Positions 33,716 to 45,591 of a stretch of DNA of 64,000 nucleotides are shown in pieces. The notes under the pieces are model-generated. The model saw only the letters and a program-made list of their open reading frames with translations, did not search any database and was not told where the DNA came from. The position numbers and the translations under genes are program-made. Origin of the DNA: Entoloma clypeatum (taxonomy: Eukaryota; Basidiomycota; Agaricomycetes; Agaricales; Entolomataceae); assembly GCA_963565915.1 (NCBI GenBank), contig OY751488.1:4216001-4280000 (forward strand). Direction: 5' to 3'. The first letter of the stretch is position 1; each line of letters starts with the position of its first letter.

Positions 33716-34572
33716 TTAATCGGACCCTTTGGGAAAATCCTTCTCGTCGGCTTCTAAGATTGTGGTTTCATCATTCTCGGCATCTTCCTCAGACACCTTC
33801 CTAACCCTTCCGGAGTTCTTCTTCCGCTTGCGGCAGTTGCACGTGATATGGCCTTCTTGGTCACAGTTGAAACACTTGCGACCATCTTTCTTCTTTGGAG
33901 CGCTACAGTCTTTAGCCAGATGACCGAAGCGTTGACAGTTGTAGCAACGGGCTACTCCTGCTTTGTCAATCTCCATGGCCTTGCCCTGACCACCATAAGT
34001 GGTACCCGATCCGGTGCGCATGTCGCCGCCACCTCGGATGACCAGTGCATGTCCTTCCATCTGTCGTCCCTTGTTTTGGATCTCTTTTGCGTAATCGGTG
34101 TACGTCTTGCCATCGCTAGCCACTTGTTCGGAGATTCTGCGGTTGACGTTTTTCTCTAGAATGTATTTCCCAGTTTCTTCGCCAAGGTTTGACAGTCCCA
34201 AGAGTTCTTCAAATTCATCCAAGAATTCATCAACAGTGTGTTTCTCTTGTTCCAGGACTTCGAGTCTCGCTTTGGCAGCGACCGACTTGTTGGTGATGGA
34301 GAATCGTGTGGCGATATCATCGGAAAAACCTAGCCAGGTGATGTTCTCGTTGTCAACGGCAAGAGCGTCTAACTTGTTACTGGCCCAGTGTCTGCCGGAC
34401 CCTTCCATCATGCGGGATAGCACTGCAAGAATCTTCTGATCATCTGTGAGGCTCTTTTGGAACCTGATGTATAGTTTGGTGGCTTTCCACCACTCGTCAA
34501 AGGTGTATCTGTCCTTGAACATCCCAGGATCTTGGATGTATCCATTGTTTGTACAGCCGGGGCTTCTGCCAT
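33716..34572 (-). pseudogene. Gyp2 Gag, right arm
   Basis: The 268-aa part 34522-33716 is identical to the left arm, including both CCHC knuckles and the one-base shift that separates it from MAEAPAVQT at 34572. Perfect protein identity alongside a shared frameshift suggests recent copying between the arms. Confidence 0.85.
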
Positions 34573-35428
34573 GTCTAGAGTCTGCGGAGGAGAAGAGGGG
34601 TCGGGTTGTTGGGATTAAGATGGGGTTCGGGATACAGGTAAGGATTGAAAATGAGTCCCTGTTCTAGGCGTCTGTTCGATATCTGACTGCGCGGTGAAAT
34701 GAAGGAAGTGAGTCTGGGGATGAGCGCGAGCGATATCTCTATCACACACACAAACACCAAACACAACAACGAAGACCGAACAAGTCTCGCGATGTGTACT
34801 TCTCAATCGATATAGTTCGGGGTGATGAGTGGGATCACTCAGGATGCGACTCTTCCAAACAACAATTGAATAACTCGTTTAGCGATGGCTTGATAGGTCT
34901 TCAACAAGACTTGGAGATAGTTCTCAATAGATAATGAACCGAGGTTTGTGATTTCCAGACCAACAAGACTTCGCGAACACGATCTCGACCGAATACGAAC
35001 ACGACAATGACCAATACGACCGATAGATAACACGATTTGATGATTGACAAGTTCTCGAACACACAAAACACAATTGCGACTGACTTCCGATGCAAACCAA
35101 ACGATCTCGAGGCTTCAATGATACTCGCGAACGACGACAGATGCACAAGACAAATGCTATCAATTCTGGGGCACAATCTAACCTAACCTATCTACCACGA
35201 AACTACGAGATTTTATACATGAGCAGCAATAAATATAGAAAAAGGTTGCATGTGGTATCAATAAATGGTATCCAGTCAAGTGACCTTCGCTAGAGTCGTT
35301 TCGATGCGCCCATGTGGTAGACAACGCCACAGGTACGCCCCTTTTCCATATCCAAACCTCTGCCACACTGGAGAGGCCACTATTTCAATATCTTGGTTTT
35401 GCAATGTACCCGGGACGATGCCGATTAG

Positions 35429-36133
35429 TTACCATGAGGTATCAGCTGTTTGTACAGCCGGGGCTTCTGCCATGTCTAGAGTCTGCGGAGGAGAAGAGGG
35501 GTCGGATTGTTGGGATGAAGATGGGGTTCGGGATACAGGTAAGGATTGAAAATGAGCCCCTGTTCTAGGCGTCTGTTTGATATCTGACTGCGCGGAGTCA
35601 AAAGTATATTTGTCAGGGGACTCGTCGGCGGAATCGGTGGCAAAACATTCAGAGTATTTCCTCTGTAAATCTCTAAGGAATCTCTGTTCCTGCGCATCTG
35701 TTGGTCTCGAGAAGGGGTCAAGTCTCTCGTTTCGTGCCCAGCGGTTGTACTCGGTCTGTTGTTCTTCGGTGGTGAAGTGGGCATAGATCTGCTGCTTCGA
35801 GTAAGACGTGATGATGTGGCTCTGGGATGTCTCGATGTGAGCGTCGTAATCAATCTTCTGATAACGGTTGAGCAAGATGAATGCTCTCTGCTATCTCGCC
35901 GTGGGGGCGATGCTCGTCATTGTCTAGTTCTTTGTCAAGCACCTGCTGTAGGATGCGACGGATCTCCGATTCGATGTACTGCTGGATAAGCGTAAAATCG
36001 ATACTGTCTCGAGGACTTAGCTCCTCCTGTCGGGCTTCTGGCGTGCTGAATGGGTTACTGGTGAAGTCTTCAAAGAAGCGCGACGTCTTGACTCGTCTGG
36101 TAGTTGCTCTCTTCGCTCTGGGCGAACCTAACG
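35429..36133 (-). pseudogene. Gyp2-E Gag N-terminal region
   Basis: Reads from just inside LTR b: an open frame without ATG (SRFFEDFTSNPF, FTLIQQYIESEIRRIL) up to about 35880, where one frameshift leads into MLNRYQKIDYDAHIE through MAEAPAVQT (35875-35450). The last about 155 bp are duplicated at 34551-34710 inside the arm. The reading stops artificially soon after the arm edge at 35448. Confidence 0.6.
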
Positions 36134-36547
36134 AGATTTAGCAACTTGTTATGCTTAACAAACTGTTCCAAGTTTCGGGCAGAGTATGCAGGAAGTGGAA
36201 AGGCGAAGAGCAAAGTGATTGCTAAATCTAAGGAATCTACTATAGTACAAGAGGTTTATATAGGTACTGACTATAGGCGGTAGCGGATGAGTCAGTACTG
36301 TGGAAGGCAGTGCGCATGAGTAAGGCAACTGTGGAAGGCTATGTACAGTGAGTAAGCTGACTGCGGAAAGCGAGTCAGCGCGGGAACGAAGTATACTAAA
36401 GGGGATGACAAAGTAAGGTAGTGAGTCAGACTGGGAACCGAAGGTTGTGAAAGTAGATATTAGACATAGTGAGTTCGTAAGAGGGCGCCGAGTCAGGCCG
36501 ATAAGTAAAAGATATGACGTGGTCCTCATACCGTAGAGTCCGTAACA
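36134..36547 (-). repeat. Gyp2-E 5' LTR (LTR b) with self-priming site
   Basis: 401-bp LTR (36147-36547). On the element strand, TTGCTAAATCT starts two bases after the LTR (36144-36134) and is the exact complement of AGATTTAGCAA in the LTR (36229-36219), 33 bp below TATATAAA. The outer flank is GCATT (36548-36552). Confidence 0.85.
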
Positions 36548-36552
36548 GCATT

Positions 36553-37110
36553 CGGCTGGCCATCAAAGGCCTTGAACTCGCCGTAGCCATCAATGAGGAG
36601 TTGATATATGATTGGAGCCTCAAGGAAAGTCCGAACTGGTCTGATCCCAGCAACAACGAGGGATGGGGACAGTGACTCTGTGAGGACACAGAGCTTGGAG
36701 AGGGGAACATGTTACGGACTCTACGGTATGAGGACCACATCATATCTTTTACTTATCGGCCCGACTCGGTGCCCTCTTACGAACTCACTATGTCTAATGT
36801 CTACTTTCGCAACCTTCAATTCCCAGTCTGACTCATTACATTACTTCGTCATCCCCTTTAGTATGCTTCGCTCCCACGCTGACCACTTTCCACAGTCAGC
36901 TTACTCACTGTACATAGCCTTCCGCAGTCGCCTTACTCATGCGCACTGCCTTCCGCAGTACTGACTCATCCTCTACCGCCTATAGTCAGTACCTATATAA
37001 ACCTCTTGTACTGTAGTAGATTCCTTAGATTTAGCAATCACTTTGCTCTTCGCCTTTCCACTTTCCTGCATACTCTGCCCGAACCTTGGAACGGTTTGTT
37101 AAGCATAACA
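36553..37110 (+). repeat. Gyp2-T 3' end: ORF3 tail, polypurine tract, LTR c
   Basis: 36553-36675 is the C-terminal part of ORF3, displaced from 28981. AGAGGGGAA precedes the 401-bp LTR at 36710-37110, which is more diverged than LTRs a and b, making T the older host of E. The right flank is CCTAT. This marks the end of the Gyp2 complex. Confidence 0.8.
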
Positions 37111-39750
37111 CCTATATGTTGTTATCCCATGACAACTGCCCTGTGATTATCCATATGAAATGACCAGGGGCAAGAGAGAGCTTGATTGAGGATCACCCAA
37201 AGAGGCTCTCCATGTGTGTTGTTAGGGTTCATTGCACCCATCAGGGTGTTCACTCCATTGCCCTGCCTTGTGGGTGCATGGGGATTTAGATCATAACACA
37301 ATCCTGACAGCGGCACTGTTGCCACCCCATTGGGGCCAGGGGACACTCACATCCCTGCCAGCAATATTGCCAGTTTTCGCTAGCTCAATTGCCGACATTC
37401 ATGTTCAGCAGATTTGATATGCAAAGGATGCTAAAAAGGCATCATAGTATATACTACAAACACAAGATAACCATATTCTATCTACTTACTACTTGATATG
37501 TGGCATGGTTGGATGTATGCTTGGTGTGGAATTAGATACACAAAAACTAGGTTATATAACCTCAGTTGTGTGATAGCAAACTGAGCTGCGATGTTGTAGC
37601 AAACATTAAATACTACAACTTGCAACTACATAAATTTGTAGGTAAGGGCCATAGATAGCAACCATTATGAATGTAGATCATATTAGACAAAAGATTGTGG
37701 CCTTTCACTATGTGAAACACCCCATGAATATGAATGTAGAATAAAAATACTCACTATCGTCAGGCACATCTTGATGTCCGACGTCCCCCCACTTTTTTGT
37801 ATACTTCCTGTCGCCTTTTTTTCCCCCCATCAGGCCTGTGTTGGAGTCCTGAACATGTCCCGAAGTAATCATTCCCATCTCAATGGTAACCAGATCCCAA
37901 GCATAGTGTTGTTGCCAATCTGTCAGGCCTGGAACGCTTCCACATCCCTGTTATCAATATTGCCATTTTTGGCTATCTTGATGTCTGACATCCCCCCACT
38001 TTTTTGTATAGTTCCGGTCATCTTTATTTCCCCCCGTTGGGCCCGTGTCGGAGTTCCCAACATGTTCTTTATACTGTCACCTAGATACATAGATACCTAC
38101 TCTTATATATAGTATAATATACTACAACCAATTTCCAACCAATCCCCTGAGGTATAGGTGATTAATATGGCTAACAAAGCGGTCAGGGACAGAGGAGTGA
38201 GGAGGAGCACATACCTCTCCTTGAGATACTGGCCTCCCCAGCCAAGGTGTTACATGTAGATTGGTTATAGAGTATATATGTGTGTGGGGGAAGGTACACA
38301 GGCACCCCAGCATGGGTAGAACAAGGGGAAAAGAGCGAAGATGTATGTACTTACCTTGGGTGCCGGTCATAATCTTGACCCCTCAATATGGTCAGGGCAC
38401 CTATTTAGGCCTATTCTATAGTATAAATAGGTCTCCAAGCATTGGTAGTACAAGGTACACCAGGAAATTGATGAGCAAATGCTCTGTATTTAAATTTGCT
38501 TACAAAATATTTTCATTGGTAAAGTTGGTAAAATATGTGCAATCATTGTAGACTGTCTGACAGCGGTGTATATGGGACAGTGGGGATTGATGAATAGGCC
38601 ATGCCTGAATGAACTTCAGAAATGATAAACCATTGAACTAATGAGAACAAGACAGGAGGGATAATGGTGTCAGTGTTTGTTATAAATGACAAGTAACGCA
38701 GACTGATTTGATGGATCAGAAATTACAGCCACAAACAGATTAACCAAGACTTATAAAGGATGGTAAGGGTGGCTTCTAGTACTAACACACCCTTCTTTAC
38801 AGTCCCGAGAAGTAGAACAAGCAATAAAACTGTTCTAAATTTGATCAGAAATATCAATCATCAAACCAATGAGGCCAAGACAGGAGAAAAAAGGATGTCA
38901 GGGCTTGTTGTAACTGACAAGTTCTGCAGACTGATTTCAAGAATAAAGAATTATTATCGGATACAAGGCCCCAGAACAGATTAATCAACCCTTAGAAAGG
39001 ATGGTAATAATGGCTGCTAGTCCCAACACATGCTTCCTTACAGCCTTGAGAAACAGAGCAATTGTTGTCAGATATACTGTAATTGTGGCTGCTGATAATA
39101 AGCTGCTTTCATTGCAGGTCCACACCCAGAAAATAATGAATTGTTTGCATGGATAAGATGCATCAGCAATGACCAATATGGAAAATGATGCAACCTCCAC
39201 GTGAGTTGGAAAGTGGGAGTAGGGATGTGTATTCGAGGTTCTGTAAGCCGAATAAGAGTTGCAGGTACTGACAACTATTATGCACCTTGCAAATATCTTT
39301 GCAAATTCCAGGAATTGTCAGCAGAATCAGAATTCTAGTGCTGACAAACAGTATTAATGCAGCTGTAATGGACAATGGTTTATAAGAATGCAAAGCCAAA
39401 CAAAGATGTTCATTCAACTAAAAATCACATACATGTTCAAATACATAATGTGCTGATTTCCTCCACCGTTTGACAAGTGGTGCAAGGCCAGTATTACTGG
39501 AGGGCCTCCCAAGGTATGGAGAAAAGACAAAGGTTATGAGGCAAAACCATGCAAATGAACAAAATCAGACAAGAATGAAATTTATGACACATACATACAA
39601 GAATGTAATTTAAGAATATTCAGAGGAATTAAATGACAATAGTGTACAGGCATGCCAACCCATGTGTCCCACCCTATGCTGCAGGGCTGCCAGTGACTGC
39701 ACGCAGGCATCTATGTTCTTCCCTGCACTTCTTCAACTGTGCTAAAGCAC
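37111..39750. other. AT-rich noncoding DNA with diverged tandem repeats
   Basis: No convincing gene in any frame. A block around 37776-37850 recurs at 37980-38062 (shared ATCCCCCCACTTTTTTGTAT-like core and CCCCCC tract). A second block at about 38617-38785 recurs at 38858-39030 with a unit near 243 bp (shared AGACTGATTT and GATTAA..AAGGATGGTAA landmarks). This is probably old repeat or intergenic host DNA. Confidence 0.6.
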
Positions 39751-39752
39751 TA

Positions 39753-41361
39753 CAGTGCCTCACAAAACTGATTCAATGTTTGCTACTTTGTGAATACCTT
39801 CAAAATAACTTTGCAAATAATGCCAATCAAAAGAAGGTATTGGTACCTGGTTAAAAGCCCTGCTTCAGGACTCTCGGAATCTGCAATAATTATGTAATTC
39901 CCATAAAGAATTATCAATATATGATCAAATTACTCCAGGGACTCATTGAATCAGTTTTGTGAGTATGTACAATAAATACAGTATTTTATACTTTAGTACT
40001 TGGTATTACCCCCCTTAGCTTTGATTACTGTCTCTACCCTTCTTGGCATACTTTCTATCAGGTTTTGACACACTTCTGGCTCTATATTATTCCACACCTC
40101 TGCTGCTCTGTCCCAAATCTCCCAGACTCCCTTGGATATTCATTCAACTTCCTTTTAATATGAACCCAGAGGTGTTCAATAGGATTGAGGTCTGGGGACT
40201 GTGCAGGCCAATCCAGCAGAGCAATATTCTTGCTGTCCATCCATTTTTTGGCCTTCTTGGAGATGTGCTTGGGGTCATTGTCCTGCTGAAAAATGATCTC
40301 CTCTTCAGAGATTCCACTCTCCTCCATGCTGGGCAGCAAATTGTCCTCCAAAATGGACACATACTGATCAGCATCCATCCTCCCCTCAACCTCTGCAAGT
40401 CTCCCCACACCTTCCCAACCCATACAACCCCAAACCATAATATTTCCTCCCCCAAACTTGACTGTGCCCTGAACCTCTCTTTCAATAAGCCCCTCACCCT
40501 TCTTTTTCCAGACCCATTCCTTGCCATCTGACCCAAACCTGTTGATTTGGGTCTCATCTGACCAAATGACCCTCTTCCAGTCCTCCACTGTCCATTCCCT
40601 GTGCTTCATAGCAAATGCCAACCGCCTCTTCCGATATATGGCCTTTAAGAAAGGTCTTTTCTTCTTTGTTACAGCCTTGAATTCATGTTTTCTGAGAACC
40701 CTTCTCACAGTTTCTGGGGAGACAGGATTGGAGATGACAGTGTTGATGTGTTTGGTAGCCTGCACAGCATTGGAGGCTCTCCCTGAGGTGATTTGTGAAA
40801 GTATGTTTCGTGTGTTGGTGGGAGAAAGCTTGGATGGACGACCACCAGAAGAGAGATTGCGATGAGGAAGAAGATTCTGAAGCACTCTGGAGACCGTTGG
40901 TTGGCTGACACCCAGGTTAGAGGCAATATGACGAGTGGAGTGACCATTGGAGGCCAGAGAAAGAATGTTTTCCTTGTGGGAAGAGAAGATAGGGCACATG
41001 ATTAATTATGGAGGCTGTTGAGGTTGGATTCTTCTTATACAACTTTCCTTGACGACCCATCAGGGTTCTATTCAAGTTCCATCAGTAAGTCATGACAACT
41101 GGTTACCATACAACCAGTGAAGCATTTGATTCTGATAATTGCCATAGGTACTCACAAAACTGATTCAATGAGTTGCTGATTTAATTTAATCATATCTCCA
41201 TGGATTCTGATCTAAATCATATGATTCCTTTATATTCTGAAAGCCCTGAAGTAGGGCTTTCAATTATATACCAAAGGTTTAATTCAATTGGTATTCTTTG
41301 CAGAGTTATCTTGAAGGTATTCAAAAAGCAACAAACATTGAATCAGTTTTGTGAGGCACTG
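39753..41361 (-). mobile_element. Tc1-a: Tc1/mariner DNA transposon
   Basis: 1,609 bp from CAGTGCCTC to GAGGCACTG, flanked by TA on both sides (39751-39752, 41362-41363), the hallmark Tc1/mariner target duplication. Imperfect terminal inverted repeats extend roughly 110-125 bp. The motif TCACAAAACTGATTCAAT of each terminus recurs inside in opposite orientation (about 39943-39962 and 41153-41173). It encodes one transposase on the minus strand. Confidence 0.95.
40082..40999 (-). CDS. Tc1-a transposase, DD34E, C-terminus altered by a frameshift
   Basis: 305 aa. N-terminal paired-type HTH (ASNLGVSQPTVSRVL) and a second HTH-like region with GGRPSKLS. The catalytic triad is complete: Asp in WSDETQINRFG, Asp in QQDNDPKH and Glu in NPIEHLW, with 34 residues between the last two. 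About 20 residues after the Glu the frame shifts (near 40125). The natural C-terminus (VWEIWDRAAEVWNN..., ending KAKGGNTKY) lies in the next frame down to 39993. Tc1-b carries the identical shift. Activity of the shortened protein is unknown. Confidence 0.9.
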   Translation of the reverse strand: MCPIFSSHKENILSLASNGHSTRHIASNLGVSQPTVSRVLQNLLPHRNLSSGGRPSKLSPTNTRNILSQITSGRASNAVQATKHINTVISNPVSPETVRRVLRKHEFKAVTKKKRPFLKAIYRKRRLAFAMKHREWTVEDWKRVIWSDETQINRFGSDGKEWVWKKKGEGLIEREVQGTVKFGGGNIMVWGCMGWEGVGRLAEVEGRMDADQYVSILEDNLLPSMEESGISEEEIIFQQDNDPKHISKKAKKWMDSKNIALLDWPAQSPDLNPIEHLWVHIKRKLNEYPRESGRFGTEQQRCGII

Positions 41362-41363
41362 TA

Positions 41364-41854
41364 TCTTTGGTGATGGGTGTTCTCGACAATGAATAACCAG
41401 GGAAGATAAGCCTGGTTCCATACAATTATTATGATCTTCGGAGCATGGTGATGAATGCACACCAATTCCAGAACAGGAGCAATTCATTGACCTCTTTCTG
41501 CTCCTCAGGGTCTTCTAAAAAGGCCAATAGGCTGCTGTAGAAGCACTCAGAGTCGAATTCGGTGTCGCTTCTAGTGAAGACTGAGACTGAAGATAACAAA
41601 AATCTGACCTAAAGTTTTGTCCAGATTAATTGCAGATTAATTGATAAGAAAAGACAATAACAAAATCCATGGAAGGTGCTATCAAACTTACCTGTGTTGC
41701 AATGTAGGTGAGAGAGGCGATGTTGACCTTGGTCATGTTGTGCAGCTTTGCATTCCCTTATTGTGTTGCCTTGGAGCCTGATCAATGGAACTTGGTGAGG
41801 TAAAAACATATTTGAACACCTGGCATGGTGTGTCGCCAAATTCCATCAGTCAAC
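41364..41854. other. Unassigned sequence between Tc1-a and Gyp4
   Basis: No ORF with coding character and no repeat recognised. It continues the sequence left of Tc1-a (39440-39750). Confidence 0.5.
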
Positions 41855-42359
41855 TGTAAGGGCAACCATCCAATTTCCTCAGTCCAACACCTCCAACACC
41901 TCCGACCCGTCCTCTGACCCTCCGACCATTGTGGTATGTCTATTATTTATATTACTATACTTTACGTTTCCTTTCGTTTGCATCTATCTTTCAACACCTC
42001 CGACCTCTGATGACCTCCGACCATACTCCACATCAGAGTGCACATCGGAGCAATGATTTATACCACCACATGCACACTTCCAATTTACATATTCTGTTCC
42101 CATCCCTACTCCCAATCTTTGTCATATTTCAACATTCCTCTCCTCATTTCCAATTCTTGTCGTCTATATAGCTGTCTAGCCTGCAAGGGAATCCTCAGAA
42201 CTTTCTCTTTGGATTTCCCTTGCAAGGTATGCCTTGTATTGTACTTCGTAGAGTCTAATTTAACTTTGGATTTCCCTTGCAAGTCGTCCAATGTCAGAGT
42301 CACTTCGGAGCACTTTGGAGTTGTTGGATCGTAAGGTCGCTCTTACAGTAGAAAGTTCT
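41855..42359 (+). repeat. Gyp4 5' LTR with self-priming site
   Basis: 493-bp LTR starting TGTAAGGG and ending CTTACA. TATATA at 42165-42170 lies 32 bp before AGAACTTTCT (42197-42206), whose exact complement AGAAAGTTCT (42350-42359) starts two bases after the LTR. GGATTTCCCTTGCAAG occurs twice (42211-42226, 42268-42283) and in inverted form at 42181-42194, so the transcribed part can form a hairpin. Confidence 0.82.
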
Positions 42360-42535
42360 CTCTAAACAGACCGGGTACAAATTGTACCATTGAAGCCATT
42401 CCATGCTTTGGAGTTGACAACACAGACTCGAGTCCGTCCTCCTCCGATTCTGGTACATCCGATGCCCCTTCCGATCCCTCTTCCCACTGTTCTGCCTACC
42501 ACTCTGTAACTGGTGACTCCATATTGCACATAGAA

Positions 42536-43703
42536 ATGGATGACCCCGAATGTCTTGCTGCACTTGAACATGAGTTTCAGGAACACCACCAAACCCTCAC
42601 CAACATTACCACTCAACTTGAACAACTTATCTGCACCGCTATTCCACCTGTTCCCATTCCCAACCCCAACCCGATTCCCCCTCCAGCGGAGGCCCCAGTT
42701 CTGACCTTTCTGCCAGCCCCAATCGCACCTGCCAATTCAGGTGTGCGTCGGGCCAAACCCGCAACTCCGTCAGACTTTGACGGAGCATGTACCACTGGTT
42801 GGACTTTTCTTAATTCTTGCGAACTGTATATGGGACTGGTTCCGGAACAGTTTGCAGATGATCATGCTAGGATCTATTGGGTGCTTTCCTTCATGAAGAG
42901 TGGACGTGCTGCATGCTTTGCTGTCCACATCATCTGACAAGAGCGTCGTACCGGAGCTCCGTGCCACCAGACCTGGGTGCAGTTCTGAACCGTGTTCATC
43001 ACAGAGTTCACTCTGAAAAATGAAGAACATGATGCACAGCTCATTCTTGAGGGAGAAGCCTATTACCAAGGTAGTCGAGATGTGGAGGCTTACATTGATG
43101 ACTTCAAAGTATGTCAAAAAGGCTGGGTACACCGAAGGAACAAACATAGTATTCAAGTTCCGACATGGCCTGCGATCCGACATCCAATCCGAAATTGCTA
43201 CACTAACTTTTGGACGACCCATGGATGACAACCCGGATGCCTGGTATGCAGCTGCATGAGTCAATGACAATAATCAAATTGCCAATAAAGCTTTCAAGTC
43301 CACAGTTCCGACACACCCAAACCCTTTCTGCACTGCTCTGAACACACCGAAGGCAGCGGCAGGATCTGTATTTCCCTGACCTTTCATCCCCTATATTCTG
43401 CGTGCACCTCTGACAGTTGTTGCTCCGACTCCAACCGTCCATGACCCCAATGCAATGGATATCAATGCCTCTCACGTTAGGGGTAAGAACACCAATGTAT
43501 GCTTCAGATGTGGTAAAACTGGTCATTTCAGTCGCGAGTGTCCACTCCGATTCAACGTCCAATTCATGATGTCGGACAAACAGGAGGAGTACATGATGGA
43601 CCAACTAGCCGCTAAAGATGCAGTGGCGTCTACCTCCAACATTGCCAGAATGTCGGAGCAAGCGGAAGACAAACAAGAGGATTTTCCCCCTGACAATGAG
43701 TGA
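42536..43703 (+). pseudogene. Gyp4 Gag with CCHC knuckle
   Basis: MDDPECLAALEHEFQEHH coiled-coil start, Pro-rich middle, then PSDFDG..GWTFLNSCELYM of the capsid domain. Stops and shifts occur at 42935 and around 43000-43260. The CCHC knuckle CFRCGKTGHFSREC is at about 43502-43543. The Gag reading ends with TGA 43701-43703, shortly before a solo LTR. Confidence 0.75.
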
Positions 43704-43712
43704 ATGGTGTGC

Positions 43713-44245
43713 TGTCACGTAGCGTGTTTCTCAACGTCGGACGAGTCGGAGCGGAGTAGCGGAGGAGCGGAATGCGGTAAGTGCAACGTTGGCAGAAAGG
43801 ACCTGGCTTCAACTTGTGCGTTGCGCCCCACTCTTTGATGTGGTCCTCGATTTCGGATTGGCGGATGTCGGATGAGCGGATGAGCGGATGAGCGGAGGTG
43901 ACGGAGGGAATGCTCAAAGGCAAGTAGAGACGGATGCGAATGAGGTGTAACGTATGATATTTGAACTGAGGTTCTACGACAGGTTTGTACACTATTTATA
44001 GTAGACTAGAATGATCAGCATTACTATAAGTGATGTGCAGATATTGGAGTTGACCATCGGAACATTCGGAGTACGGAGAGTAACAAATGAAAAGTGAACA
44101 ACATATGTCTACTTGTAAGTATGGTTGAGATGTTACGTAGTAGAAGTATATTCAATATAAATAGAATGTTGTTGGAGCGGATGTCGGAGCGGATGAAATG
44201 TCGGAGTCGTCGGATAAGTCGGATGTGAATCGTATGGTTATGACA
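43713..44245 (-). repeat. Solo LTR of a Gyp3-related family
   Basis: 533 bp, TGTCA...TGACA, with perfect 5-bp duplications TGTGC at 43708-43712 and 44246-44250. On the minus strand it has TATAAATAG followed about 32 bp later by CAGTTCAAATATCA, close to the CAGTTCGAATATCA start of Gyp3, and a shared GGCGCAACGCACA-like block. No internal sequence remains. Confidence 0.93.
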
Positions 44246-44250
44246 TGTGC

Positions 44251-45591
44251 CCTTGTTGTCCACTAGCAATCGTTATGCTTCCTTGTCTATAGATGAATCA
44301 GATTTTACTTCTTCTCCCTATGACTCGGTGCAGAATGAACCCTCAGTCACACCTACCCCAACTCCGAAAGTCATCTGACCCCGACTCCAGAAATGGGAAT
44401 GACGACTTCTGAAAAAATACATCCTGGCCTCCAATGGCTCCGACAACGCTATTGAACTAGATGTTGTTCTGGAGACAACAGATACCAAGGATACCCTTTC
44501 ACAAAAGCTCTCCTCGACAGCGGAGCGACTGGCTCCTTCATTGACTGCTCCCTGGTAGAGAAACATCAACTCAGTACCTGAAGGCTACAACATGAAATCC
44601 CTGTCTACAATGTTGACAGTACTCTGAACAACGCCGGAGCAATATCGGAGGTCCTGGACGTTATACTCCAATATCAGGATCACACGGAGTGGACCCAGCT
44701 TGCAGTAACTGGACTGGGAAAGCAGGATATTGTACTTGGACTCACGTGGCTCAAGGAGCACAATCCCGAGGTAGATTGGACCTCTGGGGAGGTGAAAATG
44801 AATCGATGTCCGGCTCATTGTCGGACTTGCCATCAGGAGGCCACTCAGGAGCAGAAGATCCGCAAATTTGAGCAGGTGCATATCCACACTTGTCAGATGG
44901 GTCTGACACTGGATGCGGGATTAGCAGAGGAGGCCCTGCGAGGCCCTTGGGTGGAAGATATAAGCGAGGACGAAGAACAATCGTCAGATGAGCTGTCGGA
45001 AGATGAAGCGGAGGAAGAGGAAGAAGACGAGTTTGAAGAGGGAGACCGCCTCTTTGTCAGAGCCCTACCTCTGACATTGGAATTCGTTCGAGCATCGTCA
45101 ACTACCTCGCAGTGCCTATCAGAGGTGTTCCTCCAAAATCAAAAACCCAAGTCTTTTCGTGATTCCATACCTAATCACTTACATGATTTTGAAGATGTAT
45201 TTTCCAAGACCTCCTTTGACAATCTGCCAGAGGAACACATATGGGACCATGCCATTGAGCTGATCCCCAACGCAACTCTGACAGGTTGCAAGATGTATCC
45301 ACTCGCTCTGAAGGAACAGAAGGAACTCAATGCATTCTTGGAAGAAAATCTGGCCACTGGTCAGATCCGACCTTCAAAATCTCCAATGGCCTCTCCGGTC
45401 TTTTACATAAAGAAGAAGGACGGTTCCCTCTGACTTGTTCAGGATTATCAATCACTCAACTCCAAGACTATCAAAAACAAGTACCCTCTTCCACTCATCT
45501 CCAAACTAGTCAACAAACTTCAGAACGCTCAATACTTCACAAAGTTCGATATCCAATGGGGCTACAATAATGTCCAAATCAAGCCCAATCT
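44251..45591 (+). pseudogene. Gyp4 protease and start of RT
   Basis: Protease active site LLDSGATGSF (about 44510-44540) and VLGLTWLKEHNPEVDWTSGE. An acidic linker (EEEEEDEFEEGDRLFVR) follows, then the RT start: HDFEDVFSK, SPMASPVFYIKKKDGSL, a stop at 45431-45433, and GYNNVQIKP at the deletion junction near 45591. Multiple frames must be joined. Confidence 0.78.

Larger units (their letters stand above)
31299..35448 (-). repeat. Right arm of the 4.15-kb inverted repeat
   Basis: Reverse complement of 16364-20513. The outer edge at 35448 joins E Gag sequence (CTGTACAAA on the element strand), whereas the left arm's outer edge joins Gyp1-side sequence. The inner edge is the end of the Gyp3 LTR. 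Confidence 0.92.

Noticed and set aside
37771..38551. ORFs of 74-113 codons in the AT-rich interval
   Set aside because: No domain, no splice structure, and they cover a diverged tandem repeat; treated as chance.
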